Shown here: positions 17,276 through 26,763 of the stretch, one piece after another
Layout of the letters: every line of letters begins with the position of its first letter
Position numbering within the stretch: the first letter of the stretch is position 1
Translations under genes and position numbers: made by a program
The notes under the pieces: generated by a model
Told to the model about the DNA's origin: nothing
Seen by the model: the letters and a program-made list of their open reading frames with translations, nothing else
Databases searched by the model: none
Source: Alphaproteobacteria bacterium
GTDB taxonomy: Bacteria > Pseudomonadota > Alphaproteobacteria > UBA6615
Direction: 5' to 3'
DNA length: 64,000 nt
Assembly (NCBI GenBank): GCA_039980135.1
Contig: JBDXCV010000009.1
Location: 1-64,000 of the forward strand

Positions 17276-18151
17276 ATGAGCGAAACCACCGCCCCCGCTT
17301 CGGCCAGTACGGCCGCGCGAAAACGCAGCCGAAAAGGTTCGGACGGCGAAGCACCGCTGGTCGAGGCGCGCCGGACGCGCAGCATCGACATCGCGACGGT
17401 CGCGGGCTTGTCGGGCGGTCTCGCGCTGATCGTCGGCGCGATGTTCATGAGCGGTTCGATCGGTGGTTTTCTGGACGTGCCCGCCGTGTTGATCGTTTTT
17501 CTCGGCACCGTGGCTGTCACCAGTATCAGTTTCAACCTGACGGATATTCTGCGGTCCCAACGCGTTGTCGCGAAGAGTGTCTTCAACGTCTCGCGCGACC
17601 CCGCGGAAACGGCCCTGGGCTCACTGCAACTGGCCGAACGCGCCCGCAAGGACGGGGTATTGTCCCTGCAAAACTATCTCGACGAGGGCCGCGGAGACCC
17701 GTTCCTCGGCCGGGGGCTTGGCCTCGTGATCGACGGGACGCCGGCCGGCGAGACGGAGCAGGTGATGCGCACCGAAATGTATGCGATTGCCGAACGCCAT
17801 AATAAGGGCGCGGACATTCTGCGGCGGGCCGCGGAAGTCGCCCCGGCCATGGGGTTGATCGGCACGCTGGTCGGCCTCGTCCAGATGCTCGGCAATCTGG
17901 ATGACCCGTCCGCGATCGGTCCGGCCATGGCCGTCGCCCTGCTCACCACATTCTACGGTGCCGTCCTGGGCAGCATGGTCTTCGGGCCGCTGGCCGCAAA
18001 ACTCGAGCGCAAATCCGACGAGGAAGCGCTGCTCAATGAAATCTATCTTCTGGCGATCGTCTCGATCGCCCGTCAGGAACATCCCCGCCGGCTGGAAGTT
18101 CTGCTGAATACGATCTTGCCCCCGGCAAAACGAATTTCATACTTCGGATGA
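17276..18151 (+). CDS. motA: MotA/PomA-type stator channel protein
   Basis: The 291-residue inner-membrane protein has four predicted membrane segments: IATVAGLSGGLALIVGAMFM, VPAVLIVFLGTVAVTSISF, then MGLIGTLVGLVQMLGNL and MAVALLTTFYGAVLGSMVFG. The last two form the conserved MotA channel core. A 40-residue basic N-terminal extension precedes TM1. No motB partner is in the window, so the peptidoglycan-binding stator subunit must be encoded elsewhere. ExbB/TolQ proteins are the alternative, but the loop with GKGADILRRAAEVAPAMGLI-type sequence and the flagellar operon favour MotA. Confidence 0.88.
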   Translation: MSETTAPASASTAARKRSRKGSDGEAPLVEARRTRSIDIATVAGLSGGLALIVGAMFMSGSIGGFLDVPAVLIVFLGTVAVTSISFNLTDILRSQRVVAKSVFNVSRDPAETALGSLQLAERARKDGVLSLQNYLDEGRGDPFLGRGLGLVIDGTPAGETEQVMRTEMYAIAERHNKGADILRRAAEVAPAMGLIGTLVGLVQMLGNLDDPSAIGPAMAVALLTTFYGAVLGSMVFGPLAAKLERKSDEEALLNEIYLLAIVSIARQEHPRRLEVLLNTILPPAKRISYFG

Positions 18152-18188
18152 ATGACCGGACACTTGCCGTCCGGATTGGAGAATTCAC

Positions 18189-19550
18189 ATGCGTTTGTTG
18201 ATCATCGGTAGCCTCGAAGGCCACATCACCATGGCGAGCAAGATCGCCATCGCACGCGGCGCGAAAGTCACGCAGGTCGACGATGTCGAGACCGGCATGT
18301 CCACGATCCGGGCAGGCTACGGCGCCGAACTGGTTATGGTGGATATCGACCTGGATATCGCCGGGCTGGTGACAAGCCTGGCCAGCGAGCGGATCAGCGT
18401 TCCTGTCGTTGCCTGCGGCTTCCGCAACGACGCCGAAGCCGCCGTGGCTGCCATCAAGGCGGGCGCAAAAGAATACATCCCCCTGCCCCCGGATCCCGAG
18501 TTGATCGCCGCGGTGCTGGAAGCCGTGGTCGAGGAAGACAATGAAATCATCTTCCGTGACCCCAAAACCGCTGACGTGATCGCGCTGGCCGAAAAGGTGG
18601 CACCGTCGGAGGCCTCAATCCTGATCCTCGGCGAGTCCGGCACGGGCAAGGAATTGATGGCGCGCCATATTCACCGGAAATCGAAACGCGCCCAGGCGAA
18701 TTTCGTGTCGGTCAACTGTGCCGCCATCCCGGAAAATCTTCTCGAATCAGAACTGTTCGGTCACGAGAAAGGTGCCTTCACCGGCGCCGTAGCGCGGCGG
18801 ATCGGCCGTTTCGAGGAAGCCGATGGCGGCACCCTTCTGCTCGATGAAATCTCGGAGATGGATATCCGGCTGCAGGCAAAACTTCTGCGTGCCATCCAGG
18901 AGCGCGAGATTTCTCGCGTCGGCAACAATGATCCCATCAAGGTCGATATCCGATTGATCGCGACCTCGAACCGCGATCTTGCGACGGAAGCCGCCGAAGG
19001 CAAGTTTCGCGAGGATTTGTACTTCCGCCTCAACGTCATGAACCTGACGCTGCCGCCGTTACGCGAGCGCCCCGAAGATATCGCCTTGCTGGCCGACCAT
19101 TTCGCCCAGAAATACGCCGAGGCCAATGCCGTGCCGCTTCTGCCGGTGTCCGATGCGGCGCTGGCGCAGCTGCGCCAGCATCACTGGCGCGGCAATGTTC
19201 GCGAACTGGAGAACGCGATGCATCGGGCCGTCCTGCTGGCCGCCGGCGATCAGATCGGCCCCGAGGCCATACAGCTGACGAACACGCCCCTCGGCCATGC
19301 CACGACCGAAGTCACGGCCGACAGTGAAATCCTGGACGATGCGAGCACGGAGGCGCTGGTCGGCCGAACGGTAGCCGAAGTCGAGCGCGAACTCATCCTC
19401 GACACGCTCAGCCACACCTTGGGCAATCGCACTCATGCGGCAAATATCCTGGGCATTTCGATCCGCACCCTGCGCAACAAACTCAAGCTCTACACCGAGC
19501 AAGGTGCCCAGGTGCCGACACCCGGCGCCAGCGCCGGCGCAGCCGCATAA
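18189..19550 (+). CDS. flbD: Sigma-54-dependent flagellar regulator FlbD
   Basis: The 453-residue protein has a receiver-like N-terminus (1-115) without the usual paired acidic residues after the first strand, an AAA+ domain and a Fis-type HTH. AAA+ motifs are GESGTGKELMARHIH (Walker A), ELFGHEKGAFTGAVARR (the sigma-54 contact loop), GGTLLLDEISEMD (Walker B) and HHWRGNVRELENAMHRA. The HTH reads THAANILGISIRTLRNKLKL. In Caulobacter FlbD activates late flagellar sigma-54 promoters and represses fliF. A sigma-54 promoter upstream of fliK and the fliF leader in this window are likely targets. Confidence 0.9.
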   Translation: MRLLIIGSLEGHITMASKIAIARGAKVTQVDDVETGMSTIRAGYGAELVMVDIDLDIAGLVTSLASERISVPVVACGFRNDAEAAVAAIKAGAKEYIPLPPDPELIAAVLEAVVEEDNEIIFRDPKTADVIALAEKVAPSEASILILGESGTGKELMARHIHRKSKRAQANFVSVNCAAIPENLLESELFGHEKGAFTGAVARRIGRFEEADGGTLLLDEISEMDIRLQAKLLRAIQEREISRVGNNDPIKVDIRLIATSNRDLATEAAEGKFREDLYFRLNVMNLTLPPLRERPEDIALLADHFAQKYAEANAVPLLPVSDAALAQLRQHHWRGNVRELENAMHRAVLLAAGDQIGPEAIQLTNTPLGHATTEVTADSEILDDASTEALVGRTVAEVERELILDTLSHTLGNRTHAANILGISIRTLRNKLKLYTEQGAQVPTPGASAGAAA

Positions 19551-19585
19551 AGCCGGTATCCGGCCGTACGCGACCCTGAACCGCC

Positions 19586-21820
19586 ATGAGCGATCTCTCC
19601 ACCAATGCGCTGCCCGCGCCGACCCCCCCTGCACCGATATCCGGTAGAGGTGGCGGCTCGGGCGGGTCTGAACAACCCGGGCTGGCGCAACCCATGCCGG
19701 GCAGTGGTGGTGAAACCATCGAAACCACCGGACCGGCGGGGACCCCGCTCGATCTGAACGGCATGCTTCACGCCATCCTGCGCCGCGGCGACATCGGGCT
19801 GGCGCTCGGTATCGTCGCGATTCTCGTGGTCCTGATTCTGCCGATGCCGAAATGGCTGCTGGACATGAGTCTGGCCATTTCGATCACCTTCGCAGTGCTG
19901 ATTCTGATGACGGCGCTGTTCATTCGCACCCCGCTCGAGTTCAGTTCATTCCCCACGATCCTGTTGATCGCGACAATGCTGCGTTTATCGCTGAATCTGG
20001 CGTCGACCCGGCTGATTCTCGGCCACGGCCATGAGGGAACGGCGGCCGCCGGCAACGTGATCGAGGCGTTCGGCAACTTCGTGATGAGCGGCAATTTCGT
20101 CATCGGAATTATCGTCTTCGCGATCCTGATCATCGTGAACTTCATCGTCATCACCAAGGGTTCGGGCCGTATCGCCGAAGTCGCGGCGCGCTTCAGCCTG
20201 GATGCATTGCCCGGCAAGCAGATGGCGATCGACGCCGACCTCTCGGCCGGCCTGATCAGCGAAGACGATGCGCGCACCCGGCGCCGCACCCTGGAGGAAG
20301 AATCCAGCTTTTTCGGCGCCATGGATGGTGCCGCCAAGTTCGTCCGCGGTGACGCCATCGCCGGCCTGATGATCACCTTCATCAACGTCGTCGCGGGCAT
20401 CATTATCGGCGTCGGCCAGCAGGGGCTGACCTTCTCCGAAGCGGCTGACACCTACACACTCCTGACCGTCGGGGACGGGCTGGTCAGCCAGATCCCGGCG
20501 CTGATCGTTTCGACAGCCGCAGGCATGGTCGTCACCAAAGCCGGAGTCAGCGGCAGCGCGGACAAGGCCGTCTTCGGCCAGCTATCGGGCTATCCGAGCG
20601 CGCTCGGCGTCAGCTCCTTCCTGATGGTTTGCCTGTCGATGCTGCCAGGCATCCCGGCCCTGCCGTTCCTCGCACTCGCGGGCGCCACCGGCGCCGGCGC
20701 CTATGCCCTGATGAAACGAAAGCAGGCCGAAGAACAGGAAGTCGTGGACGCCGAAGCAGCCGAAGCGGCCGCCGTTCCGGTCGCTGACGAGCCGATCTCA
20801 ACGGCGCTGCAGATAGACCAGATTCGGCTCGAGCTCGGCTACGGATTGTTGTCGATGATCAACTCGGAAAAGGGCCAGCGTCTGACCGATCAAATCAAGG
20901 CTCTCCGCCGCCAGCTTGCCTCGGAGATGGGGTTCATCCTTCCCGCGGTACGCATCCAGGACAACATGCAGCTCGGCCCCAATGCCTATGTCGTGCGGAT
21001 CAAGGAAATCGCCGCCGGACGCGGGGACGTCCGCCCCAACATGCTGCTGACGATGGACCCGCGCGGCGAGCCAATCACGCTGCCAGGCGAAGACACTGTC
21101 GAGCCGACATTTGGTTTGCCCGCCATGTGGGTCTCCGACGGCCATAAGGAAGAGGCCCTGTTTCGCGGCTACACCATCGTCGACCCGCCGACAGTCATCA
21201 CCACCCATCTGACCGAAGTGGTGAAGGACAGCATGTCCGAAATGCTGTCCTTCAGTGAAACCCAGCGTCTCCTCGACGAACTCGACAATGACCACCAGAA
21301 ACTGATCGAGGACCTGGTTCCCAACCAGATCACCGTCGGCGGTATTCAGCGTGTCCTGCAGAATTTGCTGACCGAGCGCGTGTCGATCCGCGACCTCGCC
21401 ACAATTCTTGAGGCGATCAACGAAGCCTGTGTCGCGACCCGCAACGTGACCGCGATCACGGAGCATGTACGTTCCCGCCTGGCACGCCAGCTCAGCGACA
21501 GTCACACGAACCCTGACGGTTTCCTGCCCATCGTCACCATGTCGCCCGACTGGGAACAGGCCTTCTCGGAATCGCTGATCGGGGACGGCGACGACATCCA
21601 TCTCGCGATGGCGCCGTCCAAGCTCCAGGATTTCATCACCATCGTGCGTCAGGAGTTCGACCGGCAGGCCATGGATGGCGCGGCCCCTGTGCTGCTGACC
21701 AGCCCCGGCGTACGACCCTTTGTCCGTTCGGTCGTCGAACGGTTCCGGCCCCAGACGACGATTTTATCCCAGAACGAAGTTCACCCGAAGGTCCGCATTC
21801 GGACCCTTGGTGCGGTCTAG
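19586..21820 (+). CDS. flhA: Flagellar export gate protein FlhA
   Basis: The 744-residue membrane protein has the FHIPEP/FlhA pattern: about eight N-terminal membrane helices (LALGIVAILVVLILPMPKWL onwards), the FHIPEP loop region (FSLDALPGKQMAIDADLSAG with RTRRRTLEEESSFFGAMDGA), and a C-terminal cytoplasmic ring domain ending in the AMDGAAPVLLTSPGVRPFVR and VLSQNEV-like region. FlhA is the export-gate channel that guides substrate release. The first 60 residues are a Gly/Pro-rich disordered extension. It precedes flhF by 12 bases. Confidence 0.95.
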   Translation: MSDLSTNALPAPTPPAPISGRGGGSGGSEQPGLAQPMPGSGGETIETTGPAGTPLDLNGMLHAILRRGDIGLALGIVAILVVLILPMPKWLLDMSLAISITFAVLILMTALFIRTPLEFSSFPTILLIATMLRLSLNLASTRLILGHGHEGTAAAGNVIEAFGNFVMSGNFVIGIIVFAILIIVNFIVITKGSGRIAEVAARFSLDALPGKQMAIDADLSAGLISEDDARTRRRTLEEESSFFGAMDGAAKFVRGDAIAGLMITFINVVAGIIIGVGQQGLTFSEAADTYTLLTVGDGLVSQIPALIVSTAAGMVVTKAGVSGSADKAVFGQLSGYPSALGVSSFLMVCLSMLPGIPALPFLALAGATGAGAYALMKRKQAEEQEVVDAEAAEAAAVPVADEPISTALQIDQIRLELGYGLLSMINSEKGQRLTDQIKALRRQLASEMGFILPAVRIQDNMQLGPNAYVVRIKEIAAGRGDVRPNMLLTMDPRGEPITLPGEDTVEPTFGLPAMWVSDGHKEEALFRGYTIVDPPTVITTHLTEVVKDSMSEMLSFSETQRLLDELDNDHQKLIEDLVPNQITVGGIQRVLQNLLTERVSIRDLATILEAINEACVATRNVTAITEHVRSRLARQLSDSHTNPDGFLPIVTMSPDWEQAFSESLIGDGDDIHLAMAPSKLQDFITIVRQEFDRQAMDGAAPVLLTSPGVRPFVRSVVERFRPQTTILSQNEVHPKVRIRTLGAV

Positions 21821-21832
21821 GAGCGAACGAAG

Positions 21833-22888
21833 ATGAGACTCAAAAGCTTCGAGGCCGGAAGTCTGCAAGACGCGATCAAGAAAGTTCGCGACACGTTCGG
21901 CGAGGACGCGCTGATCGTATCCACGGACCGGGTCAAGCATGGCAAGGCGATCCGTGTGACCGCCGCGATCCCCGAAAAGGATACTGACCCCAACTCGCTC
22001 GTCATCGACAAGAAGCAGTTTAACGGACAGCCCGTCGATGACCCGATTCCGGTGTTGCGCGCCGCACTGGCCGACAACGGGGTCGAGGGCGACCTCGCGA
22101 CCCGCATGCTGGAAACAGCGTCATTTGTCACAAAGCCGATTGCGCCCGCACTCGCACTCGCCGCCGCTCTGGATACCGTGTTCGACTTCCAGCCGCTCGG
22201 CAAGCTCGGGGGCCGCGTCGTCACGGACGCCGGCCTCAAACGCGCGACGTTGCTGATCGGCCCCCCCGGGTCCGGCAAGACCGTGACGGCGGCAAAGATG
22301 GCGGCCCGCGCGGATCGCGCCGGACACGGCGTGCGTCTCTACTCCATCGATACACTCAAGACGGGCGGCATCGATCATCTCCGTGCACTGGCCGAGGCGC
22401 TCGGGATCGGCATGCGGGCCGCCCAAGACCCGCGAGAACTGGCCGCGTTGGTCGCCGGCAGCACCGGCGATGTTTCGATCATCGACAGCAGCGGCATCAA
22501 TCCCTTCGACAGCGTCGATGTGGACCATCTGTCCGAATTCATCGAGGCGGCGGATGTCGAACCGATCCTGGTCATGCCCGCGGGCATCGACCGGGTGGAC
22601 GCCATCGAAACCGCACAGGCCTTCTCGGATCTCAGATGCAAGCGGATGATCGTCACGCGGGTCGACATGACCCGCCGTCTCGGCAGCCTGCTTGCCGCCG
22701 CCTATGAAAGCGGACTGGCCTTCTCCGATGTCTCCGTGTCACCCGAAATCCTGGGGCAGAACGGCGGCGGGTTGGGCACGTTAAACCCGGTTGCATTGGC
22801 GCGGCTGATGCTTCCGACATTGTTGCTTCACGAAGACGCCGAGGCGGGTAAACCCGCCTTTGCCGCAGAAAGGATTTCGGCATCATGA
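21833..22888 (+). CDS. flhF: Flagellar biosynthesis GTPase FlhF
   Basis: The 351-residue protein has the FlhF N-terminus (MRLKSFEAGSLQDAIKKVRD, then TFGEDALIVSTDRV) and an SRP-type GTPase domain: P-loop IGPPGSGKTVTAAKMAARAD, then YSIDTLKTGGIDHLRALAEA in place of the usual DTYRIGA, IDSSGINPFDSVDVDHLSEF in place of DTAGR, and IVTRVDMTRRLGSLLAAAYE as the base-specificity motif. FlhF sets flagellar place and number, acting with FlhG. The G2 and G3 motifs depart from the SRP pattern, so GTPase activity may be altered. It overlaps flhG by 4 bases (ATGA). Confidence 0.87.
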   Translation: MRLKSFEAGSLQDAIKKVRDTFGEDALIVSTDRVKHGKAIRVTAAIPEKDTDPNSLVIDKKQFNGQPVDDPIPVLRAALADNGVEGDLATRMLETASFVTKPIAPALALAAALDTVFDFQPLGKLGGRVVTDAGLKRATLLIGPPGSGKTVTAAKMAARADRAGHGVRLYSIDTLKTGGIDHLRALAEALGIGMRAAQDPRELAALVAGSTGDVSIIDSSGINPFDSVDVDHLSEFIEAADVEPILVMPAGIDRVDAIETAQAFSDLRCKRMIVTRVDMTRRLGSLLAAAYESGLAFSDVSVSPEILGQNGGGLGTLNPVALARLMLPTLLLHEDAEAGKPAFAAERISAS

Positions 22889-23688
22889 CCGATATTGGCT
22901 TGCAACAGGAATCCATGCCGGCGCTTAGCTCCGAACCCCGCAAAAACTTGCGGCGGATTGCGATCGCGTCGGGTAAAGGCGGCGTCGGCAAGACGTGGTT
23001 CTCCTCGACCCTGGCCCACAGTTTTGCGCTGAAGGGGCGGCACACCCTCCTGTTTGACGGCGATCTCGGGCTGGCCAATGTCGATATTCAACTCGGCATC
23101 GCCCCCCAGACGGACCTGTCCGAGGTGCTCGCCGGTCGCGCCCGCATCGAAGATGCAGTGACCGCCGACGTCGCGAAGAATCTGGACGTCATTGCCGGCA
23201 GTTCGGGCACGGCATCTCTGGCCAGCCTTCCCCAGGCACGGCTGGACCGCCTGCTCGCCGACCTCGATATCGTCAGTGAAAACTATGATCGTGTCATTCT
23301 CGATCTGGGGGCCGGCGTGGACAATATGGTTCGCACACTCGCGGCGTCCGCCGACACCATTCTGGTGGTCACAACGGCCGAACCCACTGCGCTCACGGAC
23401 GCATACGCCTTCGTGAAGGTGATGAAAATGCGCGAGCCGGACAAGGATTTGCGCGTGGTCGTAAACCAGGCAGCCAGCACGGCCGAAGGCGAGCGCGTGT
23501 ATCAAACGCTTTCGAAGGCCTGCGAAAAGTTTCTCGGCAGCACACCCCCGCTGGCCGGCATTATCCGCATCGACCGCCTGGTTACGGAATCGATCCGCAA
23601 CCAGACCCTGATGATGACCCGCCACCCGACATCGGCGGCGGCCGCGGATGTAGAGAAAATTGCCAAGAGTCTGCGTCAGTATTTCTAG
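22885..23688 (+). CDS. flhG: MinD/ParA-like ATPase FlhG
   Basis: The 267-residue protein has the deviant Walker A ASGKGGVGKTWFSSTLAHSF, then LLFDGDLGLANVDIQLGIAP, the RVILDLGAGVDNMVRTLAAS segment and TTAEPTALTDAYAFVKVMK, as in FlhG/FleN/YlxH. FlhG limits flagellar number and stimulates FlhF. Its N-terminal extension (about 30 residues) is where FlhG binds and activates FlhF. It ends the fliF-flhG unit; no clear terminator was seen in the 118 bases before fliJ on the other strand. Confidence 0.9.
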   Translation: MTDIGLQQESMPALSSEPRKNLRRIAIASGKGGVGKTWFSSTLAHSFALKGRHTLLFDGDLGLANVDIQLGIAPQTDLSEVLAGRARIEDAVTADVAKNLDVIAGSSGTASLASLPQARLDRLLADLDIVSENYDRVILDLGAGVDNMVRTLAASADTILVVTTAEPTALTDAYAFVKVMKMREPDKDLRVVVNQAASTAEGERVYQTLSKACEKFLGSTPPLAGIIRIDRLVTESIRNQTLMMTRHPTSAAAADVEKIAKSLRQYF

Positions 23689-23806
23689 CCGCCGGGTGAT
23701 TTCGAACCAACAGCTGCGGCAAAACCGCCGACATACGCCGGCGGCGGCCGGGCGCAGCCAAACTGATATCCGGAGAACTTACGGAGCCCGCAGGCGGTCT
23801 GCCCGG

Positions 23807-24226
23807 CTAACCGTTTTCCTGACGTCGGAACGACGACAGGGCGACTTCGTCGAGTGACAGCTGCTCCTTGCGTGTCTCTGCGGCGCGTTCGCTTTCGATA
23901 CGCTGTGCGTCCGCAATCTCGAACTGCTTGAGGTCCCGAAACGCTTCGCGCACGCCGGCCTCCGCCAATGTGATCCGCTGGGCAAGTTCACTTTCCTGCT
24001 GGTCGAACATGCTGCGCCGCTCGCGCACGGTCACGAGGTACTCGCCATACCGGTACGACGCTTCGATATCGTCGCGTGCGGTCGCCGACTCAGTCGCCAG
24101 TTCGCGATCGAGGCTTGCGCGCGCCTGGTTGATTGCATCCACGGCCCGTTGCAACTCGGTCAACTCGCGCCGCGCCTCGTCCAGCGTGTGCTTGCGCAGG
24201 CGGATCAGGGTCGGGAGCGACTTCAT
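23807..24226 (-). CDS. fliJ: Flagellar export protein FliJ
   Basis: The 139-residue protein is an almost continuous coiled coil, rich in Arg, Glu and Ala, starting [20 protein letters not shown] and with [20 protein letters not shown]. FliJ sits in the FliI hexamer centre and links it to FlhA. It overlaps the fliI stop by 4 bases, so the two are coupled. Similarity in this family is always low, so position downstream of fliI is the main support. Confidence 0.82.
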   Translation of the reverse strand: MKSLPTLIRLRKHTLDEARRELTELQRAVDAINQARASLDRELATESATARDDIEASYRYGEYLVTVRERRSMFDQQESELAQRITLAEAGVREAFRDLKQFEIADAQRIESERAAETRKEQLSLDEVALSSFRRQENG

Positions 24227-25740
24227 GCGTCATTCGTTGCCGGCGCAACCCCGGCGCTCAGGGACGACATGTGGGCCGATGTCTCCGGAGGCGGTGTCTC
24301 GCCAAATTCCGGCAGCTGGGAGCCATAGGCCGCGGCGATTGAATCCGGATCGTTTATCCCCGGGTCGGATAACGGCTGCGCGCCCGGCGGCAGCTCGGGC
24401 GCGGCTTCCTGGGCGCTCGACATCTCGAGGATCTGTCCCAGGGCCGTGTAGCCATCGTCGAGTGAGCAACGTTCATCAATGGTCTGCGAAAGGAACGATT
24501 CGAGCGCCGGATAGTATTTGATCGCCTCGTCAATTTCCGGATCGGCGCCGTGCCGATAGGCGCCCAGCCGTATCATTTCTGCCATGTCTTCGTAGCGCGA
24601 GAGCAAGGCACGGGCGCGCCGCACCAGTGCATTTTCGAATACGCTGTTGCAGTCGGGCATGGTCCGCGAAATCGAGCGCAGAACATTCACCGCCGGATAG
24701 CGCCCGCGCTCCGCGATTGCACGTTCCAGGACGATATGCCCATCGAGGGTTCCGCGCGCCGCATCGGCAACCGGTTCATTGTGGTCGTCGCCTTCGACGA
24801 GAACCGTGAACAAGCCGGTAATATTGCCGGTGCCCTCGACACCCGGCCCCGCGCGCTCGAGAAGTTTCGGCAATTCGGAGAATACCGTCGGTGTGTAGCC
24901 CTTGCTGGCCGGCGGCTCACCCGCACTCAGACCAATTTCACGCTGCGCCTGGGCAAAGCGTGTCACGCTGTCCATCAGGCACAGGACTTCGTTACCCTGG
25001 TCGCGGAAGTATTCGGCGATCGTCAATGTCAGATAGGCGGCTTGCCGCCGCATGAGCGGGGATTCATCCGACGTCGCGATGACCACGACGCTCTTTGCCA
25101 GACCTTCCGGCCCCAGATTGTCTTCGAGAAACTCCTGCACTTCGCGGCCGCGTTCGCCGATCAGGCCGATGACGTTCACATCGGCGCTGGTGTAGCGCGA
25201 CAGCATCGACATCAGCACCGACTTGCCGACGCCGGAGCCCGAGAAAATACCCATGCGTTGTCCGCGACAGCATGTGAGGAAAGTGTTGAGGGCGCGCACG
25301 CCGAGATCGAGTTTTTCTCCGACGCGGCGGCGCTGGTGTGCCGGCGGCGGATTGGCCCGCAGCGGATAGGCCTGTGACCCGCTCTCAACTGCGCCTTTAC
25401 CGTCGACCGCCTCTCCCATGGCATTCACGACGCGCCCAAGCCAGCTGGGGTCGGGCCGTACCATCGCGGACGGATCGGCCAACTCGGCGCGTGATCCGAT
25501 CCCCACCCCGTCGAGGGTGTCGAACGGCATCAGCAGCGCTCTGTCATCGCGGAATCCCACGACCTCACAAGCCACATGCCCGCCACCACGTTTTTCGATA
25601 TTGCAGCGACCGCCCACTGAAAGCGACCTATGGACACCGCCCACTTCCACCATCATTCCCTTGACGGCCGCGACACGCCCATGCCGGTAACAGTCGGGAA
25701 TCGCTTCGACTTGAGACAAAAGATGACGAAAATTAACCAC
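24223..25740 (-). CDS. fliI: Flagellar export ATPase FliI
   Basis: The rotary ATPase domain is clear: [20 protein letters not shown] (P-loop), [58 protein letters not shown] and [20 protein letters not shown]-type sequence. It energises flagellar export. The start taken is GTG 25740 ([18 protein letters not shown]), which fits the family N-terminus; an in-frame ATG at 25830 would add 30 unrelated residues. The product is about 505 residues, with a C-terminal tail of about 65 acidic and Pro-rich residues beyond the usual end, absent from most FliI. The start is uncertain because no strong ribosome site is seen. Confidence 0.9.
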   Translation of the reverse strand: MVNFRHLLSQVEAIPDCYRHGRVAAVKGMMVEVGGVHRSLSVGGRCNIEKRGGGHVACEVVGFRDDRALLMPFDTLDGVGIGSRAELADPSAMVRPDPSWLGRVVNAMGEAVDGKGAVESGSQAYPLRANPPPAHQRRRVGEKLDLGVRALNTFLTCCRGQRMGIFSGSGVGKSVLMSMLSRYTSADVNVIGLIGERGREVQEFLEDNLGPEGLAKSVVVIATSDESPLMRRQAAYLTLTIAEYFRDQGNEVLCLMDSVTRFAQAQREIGLSAGEPPASKGYTPTVFSELPKLLERAGPGVEGTGNITGLFTVLVEGDDHNEPVADAARGTLDGHIVLERAIAERGRYPAVNVLRSISRTMPDCNSVFENALVRRARALLSRYEDMAEMIRLGAYRHGADPEIDEAIKYYPALESFLSQTIDERCSLDDGYTALGQILEMSSAQEAAPELPPGAQPLSDPGINDPDSIAAAYGSQLPEFGETPPPETSAHMSSLSAGVAPATNDA

Positions 25741-25895
25741 GCAACACCCATCGCTTGGGTTTATTTGGGAGGGATGGAACAGCTTCGAAAACCGCCCAAA
25801 CCCTTGAGAACCCTGCAATTCTGCCAGCAACGTGTTTAAGGAACAGTGAACATGGGTGCGCGTATTTCGGGGATGGCCAAATCCGGCAACTTTCC

Positions 25896-25932
25896 GTTAA
25901 CCATTTGGGACTAGTCTGTTAACGATGATTAA
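25896..25932 (+). promoter_or_regulatory. Cluster of GTTAAC/TTAA sites upstream of ctrA
   Basis: Two GTTAAC sites (25896-25901 and 25918-25923) lie 16 bases apart. The first continues as TTAACCAT, the reported CtrA half-site, and the second begins a TTAA-N6-TTAA pair (25919-25932). They end 49 bases before ctrA in the region shared with fliI. CtrA autoregulation is a reasonable but unproven reading. Confidence 0.4.
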
Positions 25933-25981
25933 GCCGAACGAGCACCCGGATAAACGGGTGGGCGACCTACGGAGAGACAGA

Positions 25982-26698
25982 ATGCGTGTTCTATTAGTTG
26001 AGGACGATACCGCAACCGCCCAGAGCATCCAGATGATGCTCAAATCCGAAGGGTATATTTGCGACACCACGGATCTCGGCGAAGACGGTCTTGAGATCGG
26101 CAAGCTGTATGACTACGACATCATTATCCTGGATTTGATGCTGCCCGACATGGACGGCTACGAAGTCCTGAGACGCCTGCGCGAAGCGCGCGTGGAAACA
26201 CCGATCCTGATCCTTTCCGGCCTCAACGAGCCGGACAACAAGATCAAGGGCCTCGGGTTCGGCGCCGATGACTATCTGACGAAGCCGTTCGACAAGCGCG
26301 AGCTGGTCGCCCGCGTCCAGGCCATCGTGCGCCGCTCCAAGGGGCATGCCGATTCGGTCATTCATACCGGCCTCATGGACGTCAATCTCGATGCCCGGAC
26401 AGTTTCCGTCGAAGGCAAACCGGTGCATCTCACCGGCAAGGAATATGGCATCCTCGAGCTGCTCAGCCTGCGCAAGGGTACGACGCTGACGAAGGAAATG
26501 TTCCTGAATCACCTTTATGGCGGCATGGACGAGCCCGAGCTCAAGATCATCGACGTGTTCGTCTGCAAGCTGCGCAAGAAGCTGTCGACCGCCACCGAAG
26601 GCGACAACTACATCGAAACGGTCTGGGGACGCGGCTATGTATTGCGGGACCCGGTCGAAGAACCCGAAACCAAGAAATCCAAGGCGAAGGCCGCATAG
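25982..26698 (+). CDS. ctrA: Cell-cycle response regulator CtrA
   Basis: The start is ATG 25982 with a GGAGAG ribosome site; an in-frame ATG at 25925 gives a 19-residue extension not seen in the family. The 238-residue protein has the acidic pair in [19 protein letters not shown], phospho-acceptor Asp51 in [16 protein letters not shown], Lys in [13 protein letters not shown], and an OmpR-type winged helix with [19 protein letters not shown] and [20 protein letters not shown]. CtrA controls replication, division and flagellar genes in alphaproteobacteria. It ends in Ala-Ala, which in Caulobacter is the ClpXP degradation signal. It converges with chpT across a shared terminator. Confidence 0.95.
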   Translation: MRVLLVEDDTATAQSIQMMLKSEGYICDTTDLGEDGLEIGKLYDYDIIILDLMLPDMDGYEVLRRLREARVETPILILSGLNEPDNKIKGLGFGADDYLTKPFDKRELVARVQAIVRRSKGHADSVIHTGLMDVNLDARTVSVEGKPVHLTGKEYGILELLSLRKGTTLTKEMFLNHLYGGMDEPELKIIDVFVCKLRKKLSTATEGDNYIETVWGRGYVLRDPVEEPETKKSKAKAA

Positions 26699-26720
26699 GC
26701 CGTCTTCGTCGAAGTATCCC

Positions 26721-26755
26721 GAACGGTCGGCATGTTGCCGGCCGTTCTCGTTTTT
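26721..26755 (+). terminator. Bidirectional-type terminator between ctrA and chpT
   Basis: A 12-bp stem (26721-26732 with 26736-26747, one G-T pair) with a three-base loop is followed by TCGTTTTT. It lies in the convergent gap after ctrA. Confidence 0.85.
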
Positions 26756-26763
26756 GGCTCCGG

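Noticed and set aside
25740-25830. ATG 25830 as the fliI start
   Set aside because: It adds 30 residues unlike any FliI N-terminus; the GTG at 25740 gives the usual start, though a ribosome site is weak for both.
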